Source: Flavobacteriales bacterium
Lineage (GTDB): Bacteria > Bacteroidota > Bacteroidia > Flavobacteriales_D > Sanyastnellaceae
Length of the DNA: 47,513 nucleotides
Reading direction: 5' to 3'
Assembly: GCA_002863145.1 (NCBI GenBank)
Contig: PKDW01000006.1
Location: 1-47,513 of the forward strand
Positions within the stretch are counted from its first letter, which is position 1. Each line of letters begins with the position of its first letter. This document shows, one piece after another, positions 38,381 through 47,269 of this stretch. Under the pieces are notes generated by a model. That model was not told the origin of the DNA and did not search any database. It saw only the letters and a list, made by a program, of their open reading frames with translations. The position numbers were made by a program, and so were the translations under genes.

Positions 38381-38776
38381 TCAGATGTCCTCGCAGAGTT
38401 CGACGAGGACCTTGGCGGTGTCAGAGGGATGCAGGAAGGCAATGCGCTTTTGGTCGGCCCCTGGCTTCGGCCCGGAGATGACGCGGTAACCCTCGGCTTC
38501 CAACCGCGCCATTTCCCCTTCGAGGTCGTCGACCAAAAAGGCGATGTGATGCAAGCCTGGACCACGTTTGTCGATATGGCGCGCAATGGGGCCATCAGGG
38601 GTGGTGGATTCCAGCAACTCGACTTTGGAGTCCCCTGTTTGGAAAAAAGAAGTCATCACCCCCTCGTCCTTGACTTCCTCTCGCTTGTAGGGTTTTACCC
38701 CAAGGACATCGGTGAAAATGCGCTCTGCTTCCGCCAAGTCTGCCACGGCAATGCCCAGGTGATCCAATCGCTTCAT
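38381..38776 (-). CDS. mce: Methylmalonyl-CoA epimerase
   Basis: A 131-residue vicinal-oxygen-chelate enzyme that interconverts the methylmalonyl-CoA epimers, linking propionyl-CoA to succinyl-CoA. Family motifs: the N-terminal LDHLGIAVADLAEAE with metal His, the ESTTPDGPIARHIDKRGPGLHHIAF segment in two blocks, and LHPSDTAKVLVELCED with a Glu ligand near the end. Length is normal. A much longer frame upstream is antisense to the SDR gene and was rejected. A TATTTTGG box lies 4 nt upstream. Mutase genes are not in the window. Confidence 0.94.
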   Translation of the reverse strand: MKRLDHLGIAVADLAEAERIFTDVLGVKPYKREEVKDEGVMTSFFQTGDSKVELLESTTPDGPIARHIDKRGPGLHHIAFLVDDLEGEMARLEAEGYRVISGPKPGADQKRIAFLHPSDTAKVLVELCEDI

Positions 38777-38780
38777 GGGA

Positions 38781-38788
38781 CCAAAATA
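38781..38788 (-). promoter_or_regulatory. -7 box of mce (divergent module)
   Basis: TATTTTGG on the minus strand, one mismatch, 4 nt before the ATG and 8 bp from the opposite box. Confidence 0.5.
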
Positions 38789-38796
38789 GGCCTGCC

Positions 38797-38804
38797 TACC
38801 TTTG
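38797..38804 (+). promoter_or_regulatory. -7 box of the SDR gene (divergent module)
   Basis: TACCTTTG, exact consensus, 5 nt before the ATG at 38810. Confidence 0.6.
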
Positions 38805-38809
38805 GCCGC

Positions 38810-39604
38810 ATGAGTGAACAGCATGTTCTGCCTTTGGATTTGAGCGGCAAGCGCGCCCTGGTGTGCGGCGCCTCGCAGGGGATTGGTCTCGCCGCTGCAC
38901 AGCAGCTCGCGGGACTGGGTGCGCAAGTGACCTTGCTCGCACGCAACCTTGAACGCCTCGAGGCCGCCTTGGCCACGTTGCCTGGGAACGGTCACATCGT
39001 TGCCGTGGCGGACTTTCAAGATACCGCCGACGTCTCGCGGGCCGCAGCCGAAGTGCTGGCGGCCGGGGACGTGCACATCCTGGTGAACAACAGTGGCGGT
39101 CCCGCGGGCGGACCCATCACGGAAGCGCAAGAAGACGCTTTTCGCGCCACGTTCAACCAGCACTTGATCAACAACCAAAACTTGGCCAAGGCCGTCCTGC
39201 CCGGCATGCAACGCGCGGGCTGGGGACGGATTGTCAATGTGATCAGCACGTCGGTGAAGGCCCCGCTCGCGGGATTGGGCGTGTCCAACACCATTCGCGG
39301 TGCCGTGGCCAACTGGGCCAAAACCTGGGCCACCGAAGTTGCCATTCACGGCATCACGGTCAACAACGTCTTGCCCGGCGCCACCCAAACGGCGCGTTTG
39401 ACAAGCCTCGCAGAAGCCAAGGCAAAGGCCGGGGGCACCACGCCTGAAGCGGTGCTGGCCGGAATGGCCGCCAAAGTGCCTGCGGGACGCGTGGGACAAC
39501 CCGAGGAAATCGGACACGCCATCGCCTTCCTTTGTTCACCGGCTGCTGGGTATATCTCTGGCATCAATTTGCCGGTCGACGGGGGTCGAACGCCTTCCCT
39601 CTGA
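38810..39604 (+). CDS. Short-chain dehydrogenase/reductase-family protein with altered catalytic motif
   Basis: A 264-residue Rossmann-fold protein. The cofactor loop ALVCGASQGIG is a variant of TGxxxGIG (Thr replaced by Cys), and VNNSGGPAGGP replaces the usual NNAG. The strand NVISTS holds the catalytic Ser, but the position of YxxxK reads SNTIR, so Tyr and Lys are Ser and Arg. This fits the BKR-like group of SDRs described as lacking a perfect tetrad. The C-terminus PVDGGRTPSL is ordinary. The substrate is unknown. Divergent from mce across 33 bp. Confidence 0.85.
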   Translation: MSEQHVLPLDLSGKRALVCGASQGIGLAAAQQLAGLGAQVTLLARNLERLEAALATLPGNGHIVAVADFQDTADVSRAAAEVLAAGDVHILVNNSGGPAGGPITEAQEDAFRATFNQHLINNQNLAKAVLPGMQRAGWGRIVNVISTSVKAPLAGLGVSNTIRGAVANWAKTWATEVAIHGITVNNVLPGATQTARLTSLAEAKAKAGGTTPEAVLAGMAAKVPAGRVGQPEEIGHAIAFLCSPAAGYISGINLPVDGGRTPSL

Positions 39605-40993
<1,389 letters not shown>

Positions 40994-40996
<3 letters not shown>

Positions 40997-41001
40997 CTTC
41001 G
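40994..41001 (+). promoter_or_regulatory. -7 box of the small membrane protein gene, built on the gdhA stop
   Basis: TAACTTCG, whose TAA is the gdhA stop, is followed by CTGC and the ATG at 41006. The arrangement is the same as at tatC. Confidence 0.5.
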
Positions 41002-41005
41002 CTGC

Positions 41006-41356
41006 ATGAAAGCTCACATCGTCAGCCTCATCCACGCCGTTGCCCTCATCGGATTAGGCGGTTATGGATACCTCAGTTCAGACACCCCATCTGTCACAGC
41101 CTTGATTCCTGTGGTCTTTGGGGTGCTCTTACTCGCCATGAACAATGGTGTCAAGAAGGAAAACAAAGTGATTGCACACATTGCCGTCCTGTTGACCTTG
41201 CTCATCATCATCGGGCTCATCAAACCCCTAACGGGGGCCATGGGACGCGGAGACTCTGCCGCCGTCGCACGGGTGGCCACCATGCTCGTGCTAGGTGTGC
41301 TTGCCATGGTGTCTTTTGTTCGCAGCTTCATCGCCGCGCGCAAAGCACGAGGCTGA
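41006..41356 (+). CDS. Small integral membrane protein of unknown function
   Basis: A 116-residue protein made of four predicted membrane helices (about residues 4-22, 28-46, 56-75 and 86-108), ending in a basic tail (SFIAARKARG). No signal peptidase site or catalytic motif was seen. It is placed between gdhA and a cytochrome c gene, 9 bp from each. Relatives are known to me only as uncharacterised small membrane proteins. Confidence 0.75.
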   Translation: MKAHIVSLIHAVALIGLGGYGYLSSDTPSVTALIPVVFGVLLLAMNNGVKKENKVIAHIAVLLTLLIIIGLIKPLTGAMGRGDSAAVARVATMLVLGVLAMVSFVRSFIAARKARG

Positions 41357-41365
41357 TTGGGTTCA

Positions 41366-41740
41366 ATGCGACATTTTGAAGGCCTCACTGGCCCCAAGGG
41401 ACTTGTGTTTCTGGGGGCGGTGTGCCTCGTTTTTTTGCTCGCGCAATGTGGGTCCTCAAGTGACGAGGATACACCCCACCCTGCCAAAGACATGGGCGAA
41501 ATGGGAGTCGATTTGGCCAACGCTTCCCGGCAATACATCTTGAAATGCTCGGTGTGTCATGGCGAAGACGGCGCCCCAGTCCTCGCCTCTGCCCCCGATT
41601 TGCAGACAAGCACACTGTCGGTGGAAGAACGCGTCGCCATCATTGCGTACGGCAAGGGCACCATGCCCCCTCACCGCGACATGTTGGACATGGCCACCAT
41701 ACGCGGTATCGCCGTGTACATCGAGAAATTCCGGAACTGA
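41366..41740 (+). CDS. Small membrane-anchored class I cytochrome c
   Basis: A 124-residue protein with one c-type haem site, CSVCHG (Cys61, Cys64, His65), and the distal ligand Met100 in GKGTMPPH. The N-terminus has a hydrophobic segment ending LLAQCGSSS. Cys28 could be lipidated, but Gln at -1 is atypical, so it may instead be an uncleaved anchor. It is probably a periplasmic electron carrier. The frame can be extended to a TTG at 41357; the ATG at 41366 is preferred. hflX follows after 9 bp. Confidence 0.88.
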   Translation: MRHFEGLTGPKGLVFLGAVCLVFLLAQCGSSSDEDTPHPAKDMGEMGVDLANASRQYILKCSVCHGEDGAPVLASAPDLQTSTLSVEERVAIIAYGKGTMPPHRDMLDMATIRGIAVYIEKFRN

Positions 41741-41749
41741 GACCGCGCC

Positions 41750-42931
41750 ATGGCCAAGAAACGCGAACCCCTCTCCACGGCCAAGCCCGCCGAAACGTGC
41801 GTCCTCATCGGACTCGCCACCCGGCACCAGCGTCGCGAACAACTCGAAGAGTACTTGGAGGAGTTGGCCTTTTTGGCAGAAACGGCCAAAGCGGAACGGC
41901 AACGCACCTTCATTCAAAGCCTGGACAAGCCCGACGTACGCACGTTTGTCGGTTCGGGTAAGCTTCAGGAGATCAAGGAATACGTAGAGGAAGAGGACAT
42001 CGACATCATCATCTTCGACGATGAACTGAGTCCCATCCAGCTGCGCAACATCGAGAAGGAAATTCCCGAACGCAAAGTCCTCGACCGGACCAACCTCATT
42101 CTGGACATTTTTGCCCAACGGGCCGCAACCGCCCATGCGAAAACTCAGGTGGAACTCGCCCAGTACCAGTACCTGTTGCCTCGCCTCACCAACATGTGGA
42201 CCCACCTTCAGAAGCAGAAGGGAGGCATCGGCATGAAGGGTCCTGGGGAGAAAGAGATTGAAACGGACCGCCGGGTCATCCGCGACCGCATTGCACTCTT
42301 GCGGAAGCAATTGGCAGGCATCGACAAGCAAATGGCCACCCAGCGAAAGAACCGGGGCCAGATGATTCGGGTGGCCCTCGTGGGCTACACCAACGTGGGC
42401 AAAAGCACGCTCATGACCCTGATGTCCAAGAGCGACGTGTTTGCCGAGAACAAGCTGTTCGCCACCCTCGACACCACCGTCCGAAAGGTGGTCATCGACA
42501 ACCTTCCTTTCCTGTTGAGCGACACAGTAGGCTTCATCCGCAAACTGCCCACCCAACTGATTGAGAGCTTCAAGAGCACGTTGGACGAGACGCGTGAAAG
42601 CGACATGCTTCTCCACGTGATTGACGTGAGTCACCCTCAATTCGAGGACCACATGGCCGTGGTGGAACGTACTTTGGCGGACATCGGCAGCGACAGCAAG
42701 CCCACGATGGTGCTGTTCAACAAAATCGACCTCCTGAAAAATCCGGATGGCGAACGCACGCCTGCGGACTTGGAGCGCGGCATTCGCGAGCGTTTCGGGG
42801 CGCTCGGATACGATGTGATGTTCCTGTCAGCCAAGACCAAGGTGGGGTACGACGCCTTCCGCAGCACCCTGTACGAGCGGGTGAAGGAGCTGCACATCAA
42901 ACGCTACCCCTACAACCAATTCCTTTACTGA
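41750..42931 (+). CDS. hflX: Ribosome-associated GTPase HflX
   Basis: A 393-residue GTPase that binds the 50S subunit and splits stalled or heat-damaged ribosomes. The N-terminal HflX domain has VGSGKLQEIKEY and DDELSPIQLRNIE, then a helical linker with GPGEKEIETDRR. The G domain shows G1 VGYTNVGKSTLM, G3 DTVGFIRKLP and G4 NKIDLL. Length is typical. With rbfA downstream this forms a ribosome-quality pair. Confidence 0.95.
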   Translation: MAKKREPLSTAKPAETCVLIGLATRHQRREQLEEYLEELAFLAETAKAERQRTFIQSLDKPDVRTFVGSGKLQEIKEYVEEEDIDIIIFDDELSPIQLRNIEKEIPERKVLDRTNLILDIFAQRAATAHAKTQVELAQYQYLLPRLTNMWTHLQKQKGGIGMKGPGEKEIETDRRVIRDRIALLRKQLAGIDKQMATQRKNRGQMIRVALVGYTNVGKSTLMTLMSKSDVFAENKLFATLDTTVRKVVIDNLPFLLSDTVGFIRKLPTQLIESFKSTLDETRESDMLLHVIDVSHPQFEDHMAVVERTLADIGSDSKPTMVLFNKIDLLKNPDGERTPADLERGIRERFGALGYDVMFLSAKTKVGYDAFRSTLYERVKELHIKRYPYNQFLY

Positions 42932-42955
42932 ACGCGCCCTTCCGCCCGACATCCC

Positions 42956-42963
42956 TACCTTCG
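42956..42963 (+). promoter_or_regulatory. -7 box of rbfA
   Basis: TACCTTCG, followed by AGAC and the ATG at 42968 (4 nt). Confidence 0.5.
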
Positions 42964-42967
42964 AGAC

Positions 42968-43306
42968 ATGGCGAGCATCCGACAAGAACGCGTGGCAGAA
43001 CTTCTCAAGCGCGAGTTGAGCATCCTGTTCCAACGCGAATCCAACACGTGGTTTGGGGGGCTGTTCATCACGGTGACCCAAGTCCGCATCGGACCCGACC
43101 TCGGTCTGGCCAAAGTGTACCTCAGCTTCATGGCCACCCCGGACAAAGAGAAGGCGTTGAAGGAAGTCGAAGCCGAAGGATGGCGCGTGCGAAAGGCACT
43201 GGGTGCCAAAGTCGGCAAGCAATTGCGCCGCGTTCCCGAATTGAATTTTTACCTGGACGACAGCCTCGACTTCGTGGATGAAGTCCAGCGGGCCCTCCAT
43301 TCATGA
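42968..43306 (+). CDS. rbfA: 30S ribosome-binding factor A
   Basis: A 112-residue KH-fold factor for 16S rRNA 5'-end maturation and cold adaptation. The N-terminus IRQERVAELLKRELS and the strand-helix stretch VTQVRIGPDLGLAKVYLSF are typical, with RRVPELNFYLDDSLD at the end. Overlaps the next gene by 4 nt (ATGA), which is a common neighbour order in Bacteroidota. Confidence 0.93.
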   Translation: MASIRQERVAELLKRELSILFQRESNTWFGGLFITVTQVRIGPDLGLAKVYLSFMATPDKEKALKEVEAEGWRVRKALGAKVGKQLRRVPELNFYLDDSLDFVDEVQRALHS

Positions 43307-44538
43307 GGCTCCCCGTCCGACTGGCCTCGAGGTACATCGTCAAGCGACGGTCGGGCACTTTGGTGCACGTCATTTCTGGCATTTCCGTGACCGTCATTGC
43401 CGCCGTGGCCACCGCCATGGTGTGCATCTTGAGTGCCTTCAATGGCATAGAAGACTTGGTGAAGGATCTGTTTGGCACCCTCGATGCCGATCTGGCGGTG
43501 ATGCCGCAATCGGGGGCCGTGATTCCACAAACTTGGGGCGATCACCTCGCTGACATTCCTGGCGTGGCCACATGGGCGCCAGTCCTGGAAGACGAGGTGG
43601 TGGTCCGGGCAGACGAGGCCGCCAGGGTCGCGACCGTCTTGGGGGTCGATGCCCGTTACCGCGTGGTGTCCCAAATTGACCGCGCCATCGTAGAAGGGGC
43701 TTATGCCGTGGAAGACAGCTCCAAGACGTGCGGATGCCTCGGCTTGGGGGTTCGGTCGGAATTGGCCCTGAAAAGCGACAACCTCGACCCGCCCCTGTTC
43801 TCGGTGAGTGCCCCGATTCGGGGCCGAAAACTCTCCCGTCATCGGGAGCGGGCCTTCCGTACGGAAGCCGTCCATGCATGCGGTACGTTTTCCATCAACG
43901 CCGACCTCGACACCCGCTACCTGCTCCTGCCCCTGAGTGATGCGCAAAACCTGTTGGACCGAGAAGGGCACGTGTCGCGGATCGAAATCAAGGCCCTGCC
44001 TGGATGGACCCAAACCGAGGTAGCCGAGGAGGTGGAGCGTGCCTTGACCGAACGACTCGGCGAAGAGGCCACCGGCATGACCACCCTCACCCGAGACGAC
44101 AAGCACAAATTCATCACCCAAACCAACCGTGCTGAAAAATGGGCCACCTTCGCCATTTTGAGCTTCATCCTCATCGTGGCCGCGTTCAACATCATGGCTT
44201 CCTTGACCATGCTTTTGCTCGACAAGAAAAAAGATTTGGAGGCCCTAGACGCCTTGGGGATGCCCGTGCACATGATGGAACAGGCGTTTGGGCTTCAAGG
44301 GCTGACAATCAACGTGATTGGCGGGTTGGTCGGCGTGGGGCTCGGTTCTTTGCTCGTGATGGGACAAGCCGCCTTTGGGTGGTTGCAGTTGCAAGGCTCG
44401 GTGGTGCCGGCGTATCCCGTTCGACTCGATGCGCTCGATGTGCTTGGAACCCTTGCCGTGGTGGTCTTTGTCGGGGGTCTGGGCTCCTCGGCCATGGTGC
44501 GGCACTTGATTCGCCGCCAAACGTCACGCGTCCCCTGA
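43303..44538 (+). CDS. LolC/LolE-type ABC transporter permease (FtsX family)
   Basis: A 411-residue inner-membrane protein with one N-terminal helix (about residues 20-45: VISGISVTVIAAVATAMV), a large periplasmic domain (46-275), and three C-terminal helices in the FtsX fold. RYIVKRRSGTLVHVISGIS and LLLDKKKDLEALDALGM match the LolC/E pattern. In proteobacteria such proteins extract lipoproteins from the inner membrane with the LolD ATPase. No ATPase gene lies nearby. Confidence 0.87.
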   Translation: MRLPVRLASRYIVKRRSGTLVHVISGISVTVIAAVATAMVCILSAFNGIEDLVKDLFGTLDADLAVMPQSGAVIPQTWGDHLADIPGVATWAPVLEDEVVVRADEAARVATVLGVDARYRVVSQIDRAIVEGAYAVEDSSKTCGCLGLGVRSELALKSDNLDPPLFSVSAPIRGRKLSRHRERAFRTEAVHACGTFSINADLDTRYLLLPLSDAQNLLDREGHVSRIEIKALPGWTQTEVAEEVERALTERLGEEATGMTTLTRDDKHKFITQTNRAEKWATFAILSFILIVAAFNIMASLTMLLLDKKKDLEALDALGMPVHMMEQAFGLQGLTINVIGGLVGVGLGSLLVMGQAAFGWLQLQGSVVPAYPVRLDALDVLGTLAVVVFVGGLGSSAMVRHLIRRQTSRVP

Positions 44539-44547
44539 CCCCTTCGC

Positions 44548-45540
44548 TCAGGCAAACACATGCTCGCCAAAGCGCTCCGCAATCTCGGAGAGTTTGGCTT
44601 CCAACGCCTCGGGGTTGTCGAGCGTGACCAAGGCGAGCCGGTGCTCCTTGAAGTGGGGCAATCCACGGAAGTAATTCGCGTAGTGACGACGCATCTCCAC
44701 AATGCCGAGGCGTTCGCCCTTCCACTCGATGCTGTGCCGCAGGTGGGTCCGGACCGCCTTGATGCGCTCGGACATGTCGGGAGGACTTCCCGCATCGCCT
44801 GTGGCGAAGTAGTTCTTCACCTGTCTGAAAAACCAAGGGGCACCGATGGCGCCACGGCCAATCATGATTCCATCCACCCCATAGCGGTTCTTGTATTCCA
44901 AGGCCTTTTCTGGACTGTCAATGTCCCCATTCCCAAACACCGGAATCGTCACCCGAGGGTTGTTCTTGACCGCAGCGATCAAGGACCAGTCCGCTTCGCC
45001 TTTGTACATCTGAGCGCGGGTCCGACCGTGGATGCTGATGGCCTTGATGCCCACGTCCTGCAAACGCTCGGCGACCTCGACGATGTACTTGGTGTTGTCG
45101 TCCCAGCCCAAACGCGTCTTGACGGTCACCGGCAACGAGCACGTGTCCACAATTTCCTTGGTCATGGACACCATCTTGGGAATGTCCTGAAGGATGCCGG
45201 CACCTGCGCCGCGACACGCCACCTTCTTGACGGGGCAACCGTAGTTGATGTCTACCAAGTCCGGACCGGCCGCCTCCGAAATCCGCGCGGCTTCCCTCAT
45301 CGACTCGATTTCCGAGCCAAAAATCTGGATGCCAATGGGTCGCTCGTAATCGAAGATGTCAAGCTTGGCCACACTTTTGGCCGCATCCCGGATGAGACCC
45401 TCCGACGAAATAAACTCCGTGTACATCATGTCCGCCCCGTATTCCTTGCACAAGGCGCGGAACGGCGGGTCGCTCACATCCTCCATGGGGGCGAGCAGCA
45501 GCGGGAATTCTCCCAAATCGATGTCTCCAATGCGGACCAC
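44548..45540 (-). CDS. dusB: tRNA-dihydrouridine synthase (DusB-type)
   Basis: A 330-residue FMN enzyme that reduces uridines in the tRNA D loop. Motifs are LLLAPMEDVSDPPFRAL, DINYGCPVKKV with the catalytic Cys, GAGAGIL, TVKTRLGWDD, SIHGRTRAQMYKG, and the FMN-phosphate site VFGNGDIDSPE and IMIGRGAIGAPW. A GTG at 45540 is chosen; the ATG at 45579 lies upstream of a TAAATTTG box and would add residues unlike the family. Convergent with the permease gene. Confidence 0.93.
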   Translation of the reverse strand: MVRIGDIDLGEFPLLLAPMEDVSDPPFRALCKEYGADMMYTEFISSEGLIRDAAKSVAKLDIFDYERPIGIQIFGSEIESMREAARISEAAGPDLVDINYGCPVKKVACRGAGAGILQDIPKMVSMTKEIVDTCSLPVTVKTRLGWDDNTKYIVEVAERLQDVGIKAISIHGRTRAQMYKGEADWSLIAAVKNNPRVTIPVFGNGDIDSPEKALEYKNRYGVDGIMIGRGAIGAPWFFRQVKNYFATGDAGSPPDMSERIKAVRTHLRHSIEWKGERLGIVEMRRHYANYFRGLPHFKEHRLALVTLDNPEALEAKLSEIAERFGEHVFA

Positions 45541-45557
45541 GTTCGTCAAAGTTTCCG

Positions 45558-45565
45558 CAAATTTA
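45558..45565 (-). promoter_or_regulatory. -7 box of dusB
   Basis: TAAATTTG, exact consensus, 17 nt before the GTG start. It decides between the two possible starts. Confidence 0.6.
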
Positions 45566-45599
45566 CAGCGCGACTCCACGTCCCCTTCAACCTCTGCCC

Positions 45600-46547
45600 A
45601 TGAGCTTCATTCGCAACGCCTTCCAAACCATGCACCCGGCCGCCCAGGTCGTCATGCTAGGTTGCATCGTTATGACCTTCATGGCGCTCGCGGCGGGCGT
45701 GGGCGTGTTGTGGGCCTCTGGGGGCGATGCCGCCAAAATGCAGACCCTCATGCAACAAGGGGCCACAGGCGAACTCGACCGCAGTGCTGTGCTGGCCATG
45801 AACAACGCCAACCAAATCATGGCGTTCCTGGGCGCCTCCTTGGCCTTTGCCGCGTTGGTGGGCAAGTCTTTCTTGGGTCGGTTCTTTCTTCATGCACCCG
45901 CCCTCCAGATGTTGGGCCTCGCGGTCGTCATTGCCTTGGGCATGAGCCCGGTTCTCGACTTCACCTACCGCCTCAACGAATGGGCCCTCGTTCCGGGATC
46001 CGATCTTCACCAGTGGGCTGGGGCCCTCGAAGCCCAAGCCATGGTGCTCACCAAGGCGCTCCTCGCCTTTTCAGGCGCCTCCGAAGTATGGGCAGTGCTG
46101 TTCTCGGTCGCAGTATTGCCTGCGCTGTGTGAGGAGTGGCTGTTCCGCGGCACGTTGCAACCCATCTTGATTCGCGCCGCGGGCAACATCCATGTTGGCA
46201 TTTGGGTTTCTGCGGCCCTGTTCAGCGCCATCCACATGCAATTCTTTGGCTTCGTCCCACGGATGCTCCTCGGCGCAGGTTTTGGCTACCTCGTCGTGTA
46301 CAGCGGAAGCCTCTGGCCCGCCGTCTTGGGTCATTTCGTGAACAACGCCGGCGTGGTCATTGCGGCGTGGTGGATGGGGAGCACGTGGTTGGAGGAAGGC
46401 CTCGAACCACAACCCCTCAGTTCATGGGCTTGGAGCGATTGGGGCACGGCTTTGGTCGCATTGATGGCCCTGGTCTGGGCGCTGGGCAAGCTTCGAAGAG
46501 ACGGCAGCCCCGCTGGGTATTTGGACGCGCTGTCCAAGGAGGGCTGA
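45600..46547 (+). CDS. CPBP-family (CAAX-like) intramembrane metalloprotease
   Basis: A 315-residue protein with about eight membrane helices. The three CPBP motifs are clear: CEEWLFRG (EExxxR), FSAIHMQFF (FxxxH) and HFVNNAG (HxxxN), which hold the metal and the catalytic Glu. Members cleave or process membrane-bound peptides or prenylated proteins; in bacteria the substrates are mostly unknown. It is divergent from dusB, with 59 bp between, and convergent with ispD. A small CCCT/AGGG hairpin lies in the 20-bp gap after it. Confidence 0.9.
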   Translation: MSFIRNAFQTMHPAAQVVMLGCIVMTFMALAAGVGVLWASGGDAAKMQTLMQQGATGELDRSAVLAMNNANQIMAFLGASLAFAALVGKSFLGRFFLHAPALQMLGLAVVIALGMSPVLDFTYRLNEWALVPGSDLHQWAGALEAQAMVLTKALLAFSGASEVWAVLFSVAVLPALCEEWLFRGTLQPILIRAAGNIHVGIWVSAALFSAIHMQFFGFVPRMLLGAGFGYLVVYSGSLWPAVLGHFVNNAGVVIAAWWMGSTWLEEGLEPQPLSSWAWSDWGTALVALMALVWALGKLRRDGSPAGYLDALSKEG

Positions 46548-46567
46548 CCCTTCGCATAGGGCCTGAA

Positions 46568-47254
46568 TCAGGAGTTGGGCCAAGCGGCCTGCACAAACGC
46601 CTTGGCGATGATCAGGTCCTCAGGCGTGGTGACTTTTACATTCCATGGATCGCCTTCGCACAGTTGGACTTCGTGTCCGGCGGCTTCCATCACACTCGCG
46701 TCGTCCGTGAATTCCGGCCGGTAGTCGGTCTCAAATGCCGCCTTCAACGTGGCAAGGTCAAAACACTGAGGCGTCTGCACGGCCCTGAGGACGCTGCGGT
46801 CCACCGCTTGACTCGACGCCCCTTCGCGGTCCATCTTTCGGATGCTGTCTTTCACAGGCACCACGGGCACTGCACTTCCCTGCGCCTCGGCCTGAGCGAA
46901 GCAGCGTTGGATGGTTTCCACCGAGGGAAAGGGGCGCACCGCATCATGAATGCCGACCACGCCGGTGTCGGGCAAGGTGGCCAGGCCGGCCAAGACGGAA
47001 TGGAACCGTTCTGCCCCACCTGGAACGACGTGGGTGGCGCCAGCGCTGCCGTGTTTGGCCTCGAGCACCGCGAACTCTTCAAACAAACTCTCGTGCAAGA
47101 CCAAGGTGACCTCGGCATCGGGCAGGGCTTCCCTGAAACGGCGAAGGGTCCACCACATCAATGGCAGACCCTCCACATTCAAAAATTGCTTCGCCGTCGC
47201 CAGACGCATGCGGGTGCCAGTGCCCCCGGCCACCATGACGACGTAGTCCTTCAT
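46568..47254 (-). CDS. ispD: 2-C-methyl-D-erythritol 4-phosphate cytidylyltransferase
   Basis: A 228-residue enzyme of the MEP isoprenoid pathway, joining CTP to methylerythritol phosphate. The CTP-binding loop is MVAGGTGTRMRLATAKQF, close to the GxGxR(x)nPKQ pattern although Pro is Ala. Other motifs: GGAERFHSVLAGL, VGIHDAVRPFPS, VVPVKDSIRK, RAVQTPQCFDLATL, TDDASVMEAAGHEVQL and GDPWNVKVTTPEDL. The superoxide dismutase gene ends 15 bp upstream on the same strand. Confidence 0.94.
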   Translation of the reverse strand: MKDYVVMVAGGTGTRMRLATAKQFLNVEGLPLMWWTLRRFREALPDAEVTLVLHESLFEEFAVLEAKHGSAGATHVVPGGAERFHSVLAGLATLPDTGVVGIHDAVRPFPSVETIQRCFAQAEAQGSAVPVVPVKDSIRKMDREGASSQAVDRSVLRAVQTPQCFDLATLKAAFETDYRPEFTDDASVMEAAGHEVQLCEGDPWNVKVTTPEDLIIAKAFVQAAWPNS

Positions 47255-47269
47255 GAGGTGCGCGACGAA

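Noticed and set aside
38777-39517. Upstream extension of the epimerase frame to 378 codons
   Set aside because: The added part is antisense to the SDR gene and crosses a promoter box. The known epimerase length is about 131 residues.
41357-41365. TTG start adding three residues to the cytochrome c
   Set aside because: The ATG three codons later gives a normal hydrophobic N-terminus, and the TTG is adjacent to the previous stop.
46548-46567. Terminator between the CPBP protease gene and ispD
   Set aside because: The CCCT/AGGG hairpin has only 4 bp and no T run.
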